In this document: positions 10,705-21,324 of the stretch, piece after piece | Numbering within the stretch: position 1 is the stretch's first letter | How the letters are laid out: every line of letters starts with the position of its first letter | DNA from: Linum tenue | Taxonomy: Eukaryota; Streptophyta; Magnoliopsida; Malpighiales; Linaceae | Assembly: GCA_946122785.1 (NCBI GenBank) | Contig: CAMGYJ010000007.1 | Span: 44,541,587-44,605,586 of the forward strand | DNA: 64,000 nucleotides | Reading direction: 5' to 3' | The notes under the pieces: generated by a model | Seen by the model: the letters and a program-made list of their open reading frames with translations, nothing else | Databases searched by the model: none | Told to the model about the DNA's origin: nothing | Program-made: the position numbers and the translations under genes

Positions 10705-12064
10705 TGACTCGCTGTTACTGTCACTCTAGAAAATGGCCAAGTGTAACCACTTCCTAAAGCGTAGTATAGCGGGTTTGGGTTTTATTGTCAACCTGGGTCC
10801 TAGATGTGATGACTACTCAGTGAATTCGTATTATCTAGCAATGAAACTTTAGTGAAGTTCTAAACTAACAAGCAAGCAAAGCAACTAAACGGTTGTTTTC
10901 AGGTTAAGAGAGGTCACCCGGATATGGTTCCCCCTAGACTGCAGTTAAGCCGGATTGTAATTACCAAGTTCAATTTCTATGATAGTTATACTGCGGAAGG
11001 TTCTCAAACAGTCTGAAGTCTCGACTAAAGGTCTTCAGACCCTCTCAATCTGAGTCTCTAGCTGGCGACTAACCTACACCGGAGTAAACAGATTGAGGCC
11101 CTAAGAACAAAACCTCCACTACCGGAGTAAAACCGGTACAGAATAGTGAATTGGCTCCTCGACTAAAGTCACCAATTCACTACCTTCGATTAAGGATACT
11201 CTATCAACCTAGGCAGATATTATCATTCTAGGTTAACGCAGAAACAACAGGAATTTGATCAGGATTCATGCCATTCAATCATTCAAACCTCAATCGAATA
11301 TAATCAATTCATAGAAACAGTACTTGGGTTCATACAATCAAACCTAACATACAGAACTAGGGTTCTCCATACCCAGATGAATGGGAGAACTACTCCATGG
11401 AGAGAGAAGCAAAAGCAGAATCAGACGCGGAAATCATACTGTTAAGATGGATTTCTGCTCCTGGACGTTGAATCGGCACTTCTCCAAGCTCAAACCAAGC
11501 TCCAATGGTGTTGAAGATCGATCTAGGGCACTTGGAGGCTCTTGTTCGTCACTTTCTCTCTCTAGGAATCGCTCTGTCTCTCTAAAACTCGAATCCCCTC
11601 TCAATTTGGCTGAAATCTGCCTAAAAGGGCATCATTGGCCAAAGCACGGTCGAGGGCACGGCCGTGCTTTGCCTCAGCCCGCCCGTGTTTTGAATCTGGC
11701 TTAAAAGCACGGCCACGGGCATCATGAAAACACGGGCGTGTTCAGTGCAAAACACGGCCGTGTTCTTCCTCAAGCCTGCCCGTGTTTTTTAGGTGGTTCA
11801 AGCCACCCTTGGGAAGTCTCGGCCATAAAAGCACGGTCAGGAACACGGCCGTGTTCTGAGGGCCTCCTGCCCGTGTTTTGGCCCTGGCTTGTCCAAACGA
11901 CTTCCAAACGATCCGAAACTCGTGCTTGGCCTCCCCTTTGACGCCTGGGACCTGAAATAGGACAAAGTAGCACAACCCAGCGTAAAATAGGCCAAAACAC
12001 ACAACCATGCTCCGCAAATGGGTAAGAAATGGGGGTATAAAATCATGCAATTACATCGTTATCA
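10705..12064 (-). repeat. 5' LTR (minus-strand sense) of the gypsy element
   Basis: 1360 bp, TGACTCGCTG to CGTTATCA, followed by the TTCAA target duplication at 12065-12069. It adjoins the primer site, so it holds the promoter for the gag-pro frame. Palindrome cluster at 11640-11880. Confidence 0.95.
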
Positions 12065-12443
12065 TTCAACCTAATTTATTGTTTCGGTGTAAAAACAGTT
12101 TCATTGTGCCTACTTTGGATATTCATATCATACAATTGGCTAGATGAAAATTGAAGATTAATGGCTTGTTTTGAAGCTGGAGTGTCCCTCTACATATTGA
12201 AGGGATTGAGAGCTCGATAGAAAGTCCAGAAGACCATTTTTGCACCTGATCAAAAGGCTATGCCAAAACTGGGAAACTACCTGAAAATGGCTAAGTCTAG
12301 AAACGTGTTTGTGAAGCCTACTTTGGAGCTCAATTCGAGAAGCATGAATGTGAGTCGAGTCCAGAGGCCTCTACCACGTTAAATTATGTATGTTTTATAC
12401 AAATTCAAGGCATTGGATGAAAGATTGGATATCTGTAAGGCTT

Positions 12444-12551
12444 CAAACAAAAGGGTCGAAGTTGCTACGAAGGCTGTTTTTCTGGCATACTTCGAGCACA
12501 AGCAAGCTGCCAGAAAAACAACCTTCGTATCAACTTTGAGCCTTTTGTTTG
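12444..12551. repeat. Imperfect inverted repeat, 44-bp arms, miRNA-precursor-like
   Basis: The left arm, starting CAAACAAAAGGGTCGAAG, pairs with the right arm ending CCTTTTGTTTG. By eye there are four mismatches in 44 positions and a loop of about 20 bases. The foldback is inside the hAT element, just upstream of its dimerisation-domain remnant, and is absent from the sister hAT at 42 kb. Its size fits a plant miRNA or siRNA hairpin, but nothing shows transcription. Confidence 0.8.
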
Positions 12552-13201
12552 ACAAGTGTTAAAAGAGTCTTTTCGACTTTGGGCTACATCAATAACAAGT
12601 TTAAGAATCAAATATGTGATCAGTTCGTGAATGATTGTCTAGTAGGATATACAGAGACAATTTTTTTGAGCAGTGTAGACACCAAGTGTATTCTATAATG
12701 ATTTCCAAATATGAAAACACATCGTGATTTTTTTTTAACTTTGTATGAGTAAGTATTTCTTATTTAATTTTTAATTATTTAATTTATTTTTTGAAAGAGG
12801 ACACCCCTATGTAAAGTTCCTAGGTCCGCCACTGGGTATGGGGAGTGGTAACTTGTGGTACACAATGCTGAAAGTCGTAAATGACAGTTAATTTACTCCA
12901 CTATCATGTATTCAACCATCCTATAGTCTTGGTATGTTCATACCACCATGGTACACTTTCATACCATATGGTATGCTCTTATTTAATACAGTCAATACCA
13001 TATGGTACAAACTCGTGAAAAATGGCTGGATTTTTTTTCTTCAATACCATACAGTCAATACTTGGAGCGCATCTAATATGATCTATCTATGCAAAAAAAA
13101 ATTAATTTTGACTTAAAGCGAGAAAGAAATCGTCCGTTAAGTATTAAAGCGGAAAAAATTAAAATTTTTCTGGACGGGTTACTCGTAAGTAATGACCCTA
13201 A

Positions 13202-13675
13202 CACTCTGTTTGGGAAGATGTGCAAAAGGTGGGGGTGCAAATGTTGAGGTGCAAATGGTGTTTTCAATGAATTTGCACTTGTTTGGTTAAATTCCAACAG
13301 TAGTAGGAGGGAGCAAGTTGGGGGGTTTACTACTGTTTTGGTGTGCCCTCCGATTTGAGGTGCAAGGGAGAGAGAAGGGAGAAGGAAAAAAAGAAAAATG
13401 GAGGTGTGGCCTGAGAGGAGGAAGTTGTGCGGCTGAGGGAAAGGAAAGAGATGAGAAATGAGAGAGAAGGTGGAGCCAAGTTGGGTGTGATGTAGATTTT
13501 TTATGTAGTTATTTAATTTAAATTATTTTTATATAAAAATTTGCACCCTGCTACTTTTTTTACCAAACAACAATTTGCACCTAAATTTGCACCCTCCTTC
13601 AATTTGTTCCCCCTCGAATTTGCACCTCAATTTGTACCCCTTCGAATTTGCACCCCCTCGTTGCCAAACAGAGCG
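13202..13675. mobile_element. Tourist-like PIF/Harbinger MITE, 474 bp
   Basis: The ends are CACTCTGTTTGGGAA and the inverse of CGCTCTGTTTGGCAA, flanked by the 3-bp TSD TAA (13199-13201 and 13676-13678). Subterminal GGTGCAAAT/ATTTGCACC words are inverted. A 3-bp TAA duplication and a CTCTGTTTGG end are typical of plant Tourist elements. It does not code for protein. Confidence 0.85.
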
Positions 13676-13678
13676 TAA

Positions 13679-14329
13679 GGTTACTGACTGAATACAGACG
13701 CGTCAAACAGTTCAAACTCTAGGATTGTGCTTTCCAAAGCAAGAAAATCTTCATTGGTAGGAATTAGAAAGCTAACTTGAAACTTTCTTTTTCTTTGTGT
13801 TTCATTTTCTGCATATTATTTGCCTCTCATAGGTAATATGACATGGAGAGATAATGAACACAGAGATTTGGTCAAACTCATAGCAGTTCTCTTGCTAGCT
13901 GTGAGTTGACAACATTTGTTTTTTACTTTTTCCAAGTATCTGTGAAGTATTATATTTTTAAGACTTAATGGGATGAATTTCAGCTATACTTGGTAAATCT
14001 ATTCAGTAATATGATTTTGATTTTTCTTACTTCTATATTTCTATTATACAACCATTAGTGAAGTCTGGAATCGAAGGTTCCAACGCCCATTGGTTGATTT
14101 TTTTAATGTGAAAATGACTTATAATATTTGTTGATTAAGAAAGGGATATTAAGTACATATGTAGGATGATAAATTAGTGGATAACTTGTGTACTATCAGT
14201 GCTCACATCTACCATGATCGATCAACGCAACCACGGAAGAGAAAAGAAAACAGTACTGATAAATGAAACTAAAAGTAAAATGTTGAATAAGAAATAGTTT
14301 CGTTGCCGAGACAATATGAAATTGTTCAA
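13679..14329. other. Intergenic tract downstream of the F-box pseudogene
   Basis: AT-rich with no convincing gene or repeat. It may include the former 3' part of the F-box gene, whose reading frame ends at 14330. Confidence 0.45.
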
Positions 14330-15117
14330 TTAGATGGTAACGAGTGCAACTGTGGAAGGTAGTTCCAGTTTTAGCCACAGAAAGAAGTGGTAAAAAACTG
14401 CAGTTTTGGGGGCTTCGAGTTCAGATACGATTCCGTGGCTAAAATGCCTGCGCCGTTCCAGCACTAGTTTCTCAAGCGTTACAAAGTTGCTGATAACATA
14501 ATTCAGAAACTGGGTGCCAACACAATAAGCAGTACCACCGACGAACCCAGTTACTTCCACTGATGAGAGATGATGAGAGAGCATAGAAACCTTGTGCTGT
14601 TCTCAGGTAATTGAGACAGGGCCCTGATGAGAGATGATGAGAGAGCATAGAAACCTCTGCAATTTGGTCCGAAAAGTAGACGAAAGCCATCGAAGTCCAG
14701 CTCTAGCCTCGCAACTCTTTTCGAGATCGCAAACAACACCCACCTATCGATGTCACCCTCCGAATTTGACTCGTATTGCAAGTTGAACCAGATGCGGAAG
14801 GTGTCCAACTTGCGGGCATTGTGCCGCTCGATGACCTGATTCACCCACTCGATGTACTTCCCCTGCTCCGTTATCCGCTCATGTCCGTGCTCGCGGTAGA
14901 CGTGGCTCACAACATACCTAGCCTGTGGAGCATCAAAGTCCAAATGAGGAACGTCTCTCCACAACTCGATCCACCTCTTGGAGAGGGTTGAGGACTTGGC
15001 TGCTTCTTTTAGTGTCAGACGGGGGAGAATCTTCTCAACGAGGATCGCATCGGGCAGATCGCTAATGCGATCTGCGGAGGAGGGCCAACGCACATCTTCC
15101 ACCTGATTCCATTCCAT
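14330..15117 (-). pseudogene. F-box/LRR (FBD-type) protein gene, broken
   Basis: F-box proteins are substrate receptors of SCF ubiquitin ligases. From the ATG at 15117 (MEWNQVED) the frame shows a clear F-box (DRISDLPDAILVEKILPRL, then SSTLSKRWIELWRDV) and the start of the leucine-rich part (DTFRIWFNLQYE, RVARLELDFDGFRLLF). At 14560-14657 a stretch beginning TGATGAGAGATGATGAG is repeated 65 bp apart. Because 65 is not a multiple of three, the frame breaks there and stops at 14551. Beyond it another frame resumes plausible LRR sequence (ISNFVTLEKLVLERRRHF) until 14330. The family usually runs to 400-500 residues, so the copy is both frameshifted and short. A spliced transcript avoiding the duplication is possible but unsupported. 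Confidence 0.75.
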
Positions 15118-15374
15118 TTCGAAACAACGTGACAGGAGACACACAAAAAACCAGCCTAGCTAGAGATGGAGCCAACGACATATTTCATATAATGACTCCA
15201 GAGGTTTCTCAAAAAAAAACAGAAGAAAAAAAGACTCCAGAGGAAGGAAGAACGTTACTTGATTCTTCGGGCCACACATTCTATTGCTGGATGATTGCTT
15301 CGTCGCTTGATCAAAGCTGTGCAGCAATATATAGTAGTAGATTCAATCAAATTGTCATATGTTATCCTTACCCT

Positions 15375-15396
15375 GCCTCTCGTTCACCTAGTGGGT
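15375..15396. repeat. 22-bp direct repeat flanking the LINE fragment (left copy)
   Basis: GCCTCTCGTTCACCTAGTGG plus two bases occurs here and again at 16795-16816. It may be the target-site duplication of the insertion that includes the LINE fragment. It is not directly at the LINE's A-tract, which ends about 150 bp before the right copy. Confidence 0.7.
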
Positions 15397-15516
15397 GTAG
15401 TAGGGAATCAAGGGAGACAGAGAGGGAGATAATAGAGAAGAGATGGGAGCAAGGAATCTTAATCTGGAGATGGAGAGAACAGTGGCAGCAATGGAGGGAA
15501 GTCTGCCAACAAAGAG

Positions 15517-16645
15517 ACACAAAAATCTAGCACTTTACAAAAAATGGCTCCTATACAGTGAAAACGGGATACCACCTGGCTTTAAAAATCTCTCTAGTCT
15601 CAAGTCAAAAACCCCTAATCCAAATTATAGATCCACCTATCTGGAAGAAAACATGGGATATTCTGGTTCCTCCAAAATTGAAATTCTTCATTTGGCAGTG
15701 TCTAAGAGTGATATTACCAACAGTAGTAGCTCTCAAGTCTAGAGGGATTAAGTGTCGTACCCGATGCCCGGTTTGCTGGAGAAGTCCAGAAAGTGTTGAA
15801 CACCTGTTCTTCAGATGCCCGTTGGCCACCAGGTTGTGGTCACTTATGGGCCTAAATGACTTCATTGCCTCGGCCCCGACTGTGAATTTCAGTCTCTGGT
15901 GGCGACATGTTATGCTTTCTGAGCACCCCCAAACCAATGTTCTCCTGTATGTCTGCGTACTGTGGAAAATCTGGAAGTCTCGAAATAAGGTGGTTTTTGA
16001 GTATGTACAACCTCATGCCCAGTCTTTAGCCCGCCAATGTTTTTTCCAAGTTCGTGAAGTCTCTTCCTCCCTTCCTCCTGTACCTGCCCCTCCCCGTCAG
16101 CCCCCGAGTTCTCGCCTCCCCTCCTGGGTCCCTCCTCCTGATAGTTTTCTGAAGATCAACTTTGATGTTGCATTTCGTGTTTCCGGTTGTTCCTCTGGTC
16201 TAGTAGTTCGTGGAGCAGATGGGCATGTAGCTTTGGTAGTAGGGTTTCAGCACCCTGGCATTGCTGACCCCTACCTCGCGGAACTTCTTGCTGCCAGGGA
16301 CGTCGTCTCCCTGTTGGTCTCCAAGTCCCTCCCGTGTGTCATCATCGAGGGTGATTCAGAAGTGGTGATTCGTCAGCTTCATCAGGGTGTTTCTTTTGAT
16401 TCCCTAGGAGGACCGGTGCTTCGAGATTGCTTCCTTCTCCTTTCTTCTGTCTCTGTCTCAGTAGAGTTTAGGGCAGTTCCTCGGACTGCTAACAGGGTTG
16501 CCCATAGAGTGGCGCAGAAAGCCCTGCTTCTTTCTCCTCTCGAGTTATGTTCTTTCGATTTTGTTGGGTGGCTTCATTGATGTAATAGGTTGGGAGGTTT
16601 TTGGGTAGACTGTATAGCTCTTTCTATTGACATTTCTTGAAAAAA
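15517..16645 (+). mobile_element. 5'-truncated L1-type LINE, RNase H end
   Basis: The plus-strand frame to the stop at 16580 encodes the C-terminal end of an L1 ORF2: the NGSYTVKTGYHLAL segment, the zinc-binding block with CPVCWRSPESVEHLFF, then an RNase H domain (KINFDVAF, LAELLAARDVV, EGDSEVVIRQL, RTANRVAHRVA). A TAG replaces an expected Trp codon near 15525. The element ends in A9 at about 16639. It is a sister of the copy at 1591-2600. RNase H at the end of ORF2 is normal for this plant L1 lineage. The element is inactive without endonuclease and the main RT domain. Confidence 0.9.
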
Positions 16646-16794
16646 AAAGTATGCGCATTGGAAGAGGAGCTATTCCTGGGTAGCACCGGTCAAACTGAAG
16701 TGGAGGTGGAGACGGGCCTAGGGTTAGGGCCGAGGCAGCATATGGCAGTTGCAGGAGGAGCCCAAAGCTCTATTACTCCAGGCCTAACAACTCG

Positions 16795-16816
16795 GCCTCT
16801 CGTTCACCTAGTGGGT
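16795..16816. repeat. 22-bp direct repeat flanking the LINE fragment (right copy)
   Basis: Identical to 15375-15396. Between the A-tract at 16645 and this copy lies a 149-bp segment of unknown origin. Confidence 0.7.
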
Positions 16817-17092
16817 TAATGATTAAGGGTTGCTACGCAGAGCTTATATTCATAGCTTAGCCCAAATTGAACCATCATATTTTCCGTAGCTAGCCCATCC
16901 AAACATGCATTTACCTGGACCATTAATTATTCATTGTTCTGGCAGCTGTGAGTCATGGCATGCACTAGTTTTAACAACTAAAGATAGTGTGATCTAACCA
17001 GGCTAATGGACTTGTATTAGGCAGCACCTTCTCAAGAAGTAGCTGCCTGATACTGCTTTGTTTTCTTTTACTTTAAATTTTCAGCTTATTTA

Positions 17093-17507
17093 GGGTTGGT
17101 TTGAAAGTTGCGAATGTTAAATCATTGCATTGTAATGAATCACAACAAAATAAATACAACAATGGATGCATTTTAATAATACATTGTTTGATTGTTGAGA
17201 TTCCACTTTATGTATTGACTTGCATAAAATTACTTTATGGAGAAATGTCACATTTATCCTCAACTTTTAGTATAAGACAAAAACTAATAGGGATATAAAT
17301 GGAAAGAAAAAGTGGACATAAATCTAAAATCAACAATCACAACTTTTAGTTGAGATTGTATAATGGATCATTTTTTGTGGTTGATGGTGGGACCTACCTA
17401 ACCATACATGCATTGTTTTACACCTTAGCACTTTCAAACATTGTATTGTGTACAATGCATGTATTCAATAAACACAACTCTAACAATCACAACTACCAAA
17501 CGACCCC
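17093..17507. mobile_element. Tourist-like MITE, 415 bp
   Basis: The ends GGGTTGGTTTGAAAGTTG and the inverse of GGGGTCGTTTGGTAGTTG are related and are flanked by the 3-bp TSD TTA (17090-17092 and 17508-17510). Subterminal ATTGTTAGA and TTGCATTGT words are inverted. It is non-coding, and the TSD fits PIF/Harbinger. Confidence 0.75.
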
Positions 17508-18063
17508 TTAGATGTGGATTGAGCTAGCTTTGGGTTGGATCATGAATTTTAGTACGAGAGATTTGGGCCCTAACCTATCAATAAAAAGCACATGAAATTT
17601 TAATTAAGGTATATTTGGACTAATTAATTTTTTTGGTTAGATATGAGAAATTTGTAGCTCAATTGTGTAAAGACCCCTTTATCTTTGTCTTCTTCCTCCT
17701 TTGATCTCTTTCTTTCTTCTTGACTAACAAACGAAAAGTTCATTAAAAACCACGGGACAATTTTACCCTCACTGTCGGCAACCTCGCTAAAAGTCAGCGG
17801 CCTCTACCAACTGGGCAGCTTCACAAATGGAGGAAGAAAAAGTTCCCACCGAATCAAAAGTCAGGCTTGAGGTATATGTTGGAACCTAAGTGTGGGATAG
17901 TTAGTTTTCTCCATATTGTGCATTGTCTGATGAATGTTCTCATGTATGGTGTGTGTGCTTTCTAGTCTTTTTGCAGGATGGTTGACCCATTTCACCAATT
18001 CATCAACTACTTGGTGAATCATTCTTAGTATGGGGATAATTACGAGGCATGGAGTAACGGGGA
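17508..18063. other. Intergenic tract with an Athila-like purine tract
   Basis: The segment holds CCTAAGTGTGGGATAG at about 17886, similar to the purine tracts of the Athila-type element at 5-12 kb. The last 190 bp before the LTR may therefore be the 3' internal end of an older copy. No reading frame is recognisable. Confidence 0.4.
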
Positions 18064-19414
18064 CTGATAGACCATTGATTGCACATGTTTTTACCCCTAT
18101 CCTTGAGCCGTTTGAGATGTCGATTCTCGCGTTATACGCCGATTTCACGCTAGGTTGTTCTTGTTTGTGATATTTCAGGTCCTAGTACGAGAATGAAGGT
18201 TTAGGAACGAGTTCGGGGTCGATTGGACGAAGTTTGGACGTTTGGCGAGAAGTTGAGAAGCCACACGAGCATGCCTAAAGGCCACACGGCCGTGTAGGAG
18301 ACCCATTGTGGCCGTGTGAAGGCTCGGCATATCCCACACTGGCAGCCTGGTTACTCACACGGCCGTGTGGGTCGTGGCCGTGTAGGAAGCCCGAATCACT
18401 TATCAAAACGCCGCAGTCTGCACAACTCACACGGGCAGCTGGGGATGTCACAAGGCCGTGTGGCCTGGCCATGTGAGTCGTGATTTTCTGGTTTTAACCC
18501 AATTTCCAGCCACAAGTGAGGGGTTCCGAGTTTTAGAGAAAGAAAGCGATTCCTAGAGAGAGAGAGCGACGAACCAGAGTTCCCAAGTGCCCTAGCTTGA
18601 TCTTCATCACCATTGGAGCTCAGCTCACACTTGGAGAAGTGTCGATTGACGACCAGGAGCAGATTCTCATCCTTCACAACATGATTTCTGCATCTGAGCT
18701 TGCTTTTAATTGCTTCTCTCTCCATGGAGTAACTTTCTCATTCATCTGGGTATGGAGAACCCTAGATTTGTGTGTTAGGTCTGATTGTATGAACCCAAGT
18801 ACAGATTCTTTGATATGATTATGTTCAATTGAGGTTTGAATTGTTGAATGGCATGAATCCTGATCAAATTCCTGTTGTTTCTGCTTTAACCTAGAAAGAG
18901 AATATCTGCCTAGGTTGATAGAGCACCTTTGATTGAAGGTAGGGAGTTGGTGACTTTAGTCGAGGAGCCAACTCACTATTCTGTACCGAATTCACTTCGG
19001 TAGTGGAGGTTTTGTTCATTAGGGCCTCAATCTGTTTACTCCGGTGGAGGTTAGTCGCCCGCTGGAGACTCATATTGAGAGGGTCTAGAGACCTTTAGTC
19101 GAGACTTCAGACTGTTTAAGAACCTCCCACAGTATAACTATCATAGAAACTGAACTTGGTAAATTGCAATTCGGCTTAACTGCAGTCTAGGGGGAACCAT
19201 ATCCGGGTGACCTCTCTCGACTTGAAAACAACCGTCCAATTGCTTTCTTGTTTACTTGTTTGGACCTGCATTAAAGTTTCACTGCTAGATAATAAGAATT
19301 CACTAAGTAGTCATCACATCTAGGACCCGGGTTGACATTTAAACCCAAACCCGCTATACTACGCTCTAGGAAGTGGTTACACTTGGCCATTTTCTAGAGT
19401 GACATTAGGAGTGA
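18064..19414 (+). repeat. Old Athila-type LTR, opposite orientation to the 5-12 kb element
   Basis: About 1350 bp that aligns, inverted, along the whole length of the 1360-bp LTR at 5100-6459. Landmarks are a TGATAGACCATT start, an ATGATTTCTGCATCTGAGC-like block, the CTCCATGGAGTAACTTTCTC block, GGGGGAACCATATCCGGGTG, and GGCCATTTTCTAGAGTGACA at the right end. It is clearly diverged and its last bases (GTGAGTGA) no longer end in CA. It carries its own cluster of CACACGGCCGTGTG palindromes at 18250-18480. Confidence 0.8.
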
Positions 19415-21320
19415 GTGAGGGACATCGGACTCCATTGGCGCCTCGATATGGACATGTGCCAGCCTCTCCACTACCATGCTGCGATCTCCCCATCCGTTGC
19501 CCATCCCTAGTGGCGCATCCTCCCCAGCATCGACGAGCCCATCTACTAGGAGCTCTGCTTAGAGTTCTACTCCGCTTTTGTACACGAGTAACCCAAGTGG
19601 CGGCACAACCATTCCTATGTCGAGTTCATGCTCGGAGGGTTTCATCATATCATCGGCTACGACACTCCGGATGTGGACTTGGGACTCAACACTGGGATTA
19701 TGCAGGTGACGGAGAGGGAGTACATCCAGGAGATGCATACTCAATAGATCTTTGAGGCCATTTGCCTACTAGGAGAGAGTGACCATCAGTTTCGGGCGGG
19801 TCACACCAGAGCTTCTCAGTTTACTCAACTGGAGGATCCTCCACGCTTTAATGACTTACTTGGTAATCACGAGTCTTCTTTCGGGCCACCAGGTCACCCT
19901 CCGTGGGTTGATATAGCTCCACGTGATGGGTCGCCCTAGAGATCCAATCCACTTGGCTACGGTAGTAGCTACCTCTTTCTCGAGGATCTGAGGCTGACCT
20001 TGAGTTTACACGATGCACATGAGGGCCATCATCACTCGTCTCGCTAGATACTTCGGGGTTAATCTTGCTGGTTGTATCGAGGTGCGACAGACACATATAT
20101 TCCCAGTGGAGATGATCCACAACATTCACTTGATCCAAACTAAGGGAGGCACCCAGACATCGATGGCACCTGAGCCCCTAAGCCTTGTTCCGCCCTGTGG
20201 TGGAAGAGGCACCTAAGCCCCCTCGAGGAGCTCGCCAGCCACCACGCCGTCATGCTTATACCAGTGCTTCTTCATCATCATCCGTCGGAGCTGATCCTTT
20301 CCTCGGGAAACCTTGAGACCCCAATCTCTGCCCTTTAGGGTTAGCTTGATGGAGTTTCCTTACAGCTTGCTGAGGAGCAAAATGCTCACCGACAATCTCA
20401 CATCTTGCTTGAGAAGATCACTCGTGCTTAGGGTATCACCGTAGGGAACCCCAACTGGCAACCGTCACCAGCTTGCCAAATGTAGACTTGATCATTTGAG
20501 TGCCATGTGGGCACCGTAGAACCATCATCTTCTCCCTCTCCAATCTCACTCTAAACACTTCGTTATTATTCCTGTGTGTGTTGGAATGAGTACTGCCGTG
20601 TTTTGTTCATTGTGATGTTGAATACTGTTATTGAGTAATAAGTTTACCTTGGGCGAGCTTGTGTTTTGTGCTTTGTATTTTTATGTTTGTTCCTCTGTTA
20701 AGCTCTATCTCCCTCAATATTGGTCCAATCTCTAGTCCGACCTTCACTCGCCAATGTTCGGTAACTTAGTTCCACTCTACCCTTATTCTTGCTCCATCCA
20801 GGATAATGTCATGCTTAAGTGTGGGGTGTGTGTACTTACATTGTGATTGGCGGGTGAGTGAACAATGTGTGCATGACAATAGTGTCCGTTTGTGAAGAAT
20901 CTCTAGGTTATTAGCATTGGTCTATGGATGACTTGTTTGTGATTGAGAACAACCTATGATGATGACTGAGATATGCAGTAGGATTGTGTAGAGGTTCGGT
21001 TGTCATGTGTTTGCGAAATAATGTGTGTTTTGAATTGATTACTTACATCTCACAATTGTGTATGCATCGAGGTTAGGGTACTAGAATGAATGATTGAGCA
21101 TCTAGTTAGCCATGTGAGATTTGTGCCGCTTATTTTTTTCTTGTTTGATAGATCACTCTTTCCATGACGAGTATCATTCACGTTGTCACTAGCGAGGAAG
21201 ATGGAGGCATAAGATTAGTCCACGTCCCAAATATTTGATTGTCCCGATTGTCAAATCCCCTAGTCAACCTCTTTTGAGCAGTGTGTGTTAGGGTCGCTCT
21301 TGTGTTGTGTAGCTCTCACT
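19415..21320 (+). mobile_element. Decayed internal region of an Athila-like gypsy element
   Basis: Plus-strand frames contain broken Athila-like ORF1/gag sequence: VEFMLGGFHHIIGYD, then VTEREYIQEMHTQ followed by a stop, with further stops and shifts after it. At about 20812 the words CATGCTTAAGTGTGGGGTGT match the internal purine-tract region of such elements. No RT or integrase is left. TTGGCGCC at 19435 could be a worn primer site but does not match beyond eight bases. Confidence 0.55.
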
Positions 21321-21324
21321 TTTG

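Larger units (their letters stand above)
5100..12064 (-). mobile_element. Non-autonomous Athila/Tat-type Ty3/gypsy element, gag-protease only
   Basis: The element is 6965 bp with 1360-bp LTRs (TG..CA ends) and a perfect 5-bp TSD, TTCAA, at 5095-5099 and 12065-12069. On the minus strand the order is LTR, tRNA-Asp-type primer site, one long gag-protease frame, about 1.26 kb of non-coding sequence with two purine tracts, then LTR. Reverse transcriptase, RNase H and the integrase core are absent, so movement would need enzymes in trans. By eye the LTRs differ at only about eight positions in 1360, which points to a recent insertion. It sits inside the hAT element. Confidence 0.95.
4626..12834 (+). 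mobile_element. Non-autonomous hAT element hosting the gypsy insertion
   Basis: The left end reads CATAGGCGGACCCAGG and the right end is the inverse of CAGTGGCGGACCTAGG. A perfect 8-bp TSD, GGTATGGG, lies at 4618-4625 and 12835-12842. Without the gypsy and its duplicated 5 bp the element is about 1.24 kb. At about 12558-12660 the plus strand keeps the conserved C-terminal hAT dimerisation signature, close to VKRVFSTLGYINNKF and CDQFVNDCLVGY; the rest of the transposase is gone. A shorter sister copy lies at 41954-42635. Confidence 0.9.
4485..13198. repeat. MITE-like repeat, interrupted by the hAT and gypsy elements
   Basis: The flanks of the hAT insertion (about 4500-4625 and 12835-13198) match in order parts of the element at 56474-57344. 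Shared features are a TTTTTTTTCACC stretch beside a GTTCCTTCTG word, ACCATATGGTAT words, GAATACATGATGGT-like sequence and an end like AGTAATGACCCT. The hAT therefore appears to have landed inside an older copy of that repeat. The left edge is uncertain. Confidence 0.45.

Noticed and set aside
19431..19448. Possible primer-binding site TTGGCGCC after the old LTR
   Set aside because: Matching to tRNA-Asp stops after about eight bases and the spacing from the LTR is wrong, so it is only mentioned in the remnant entry.
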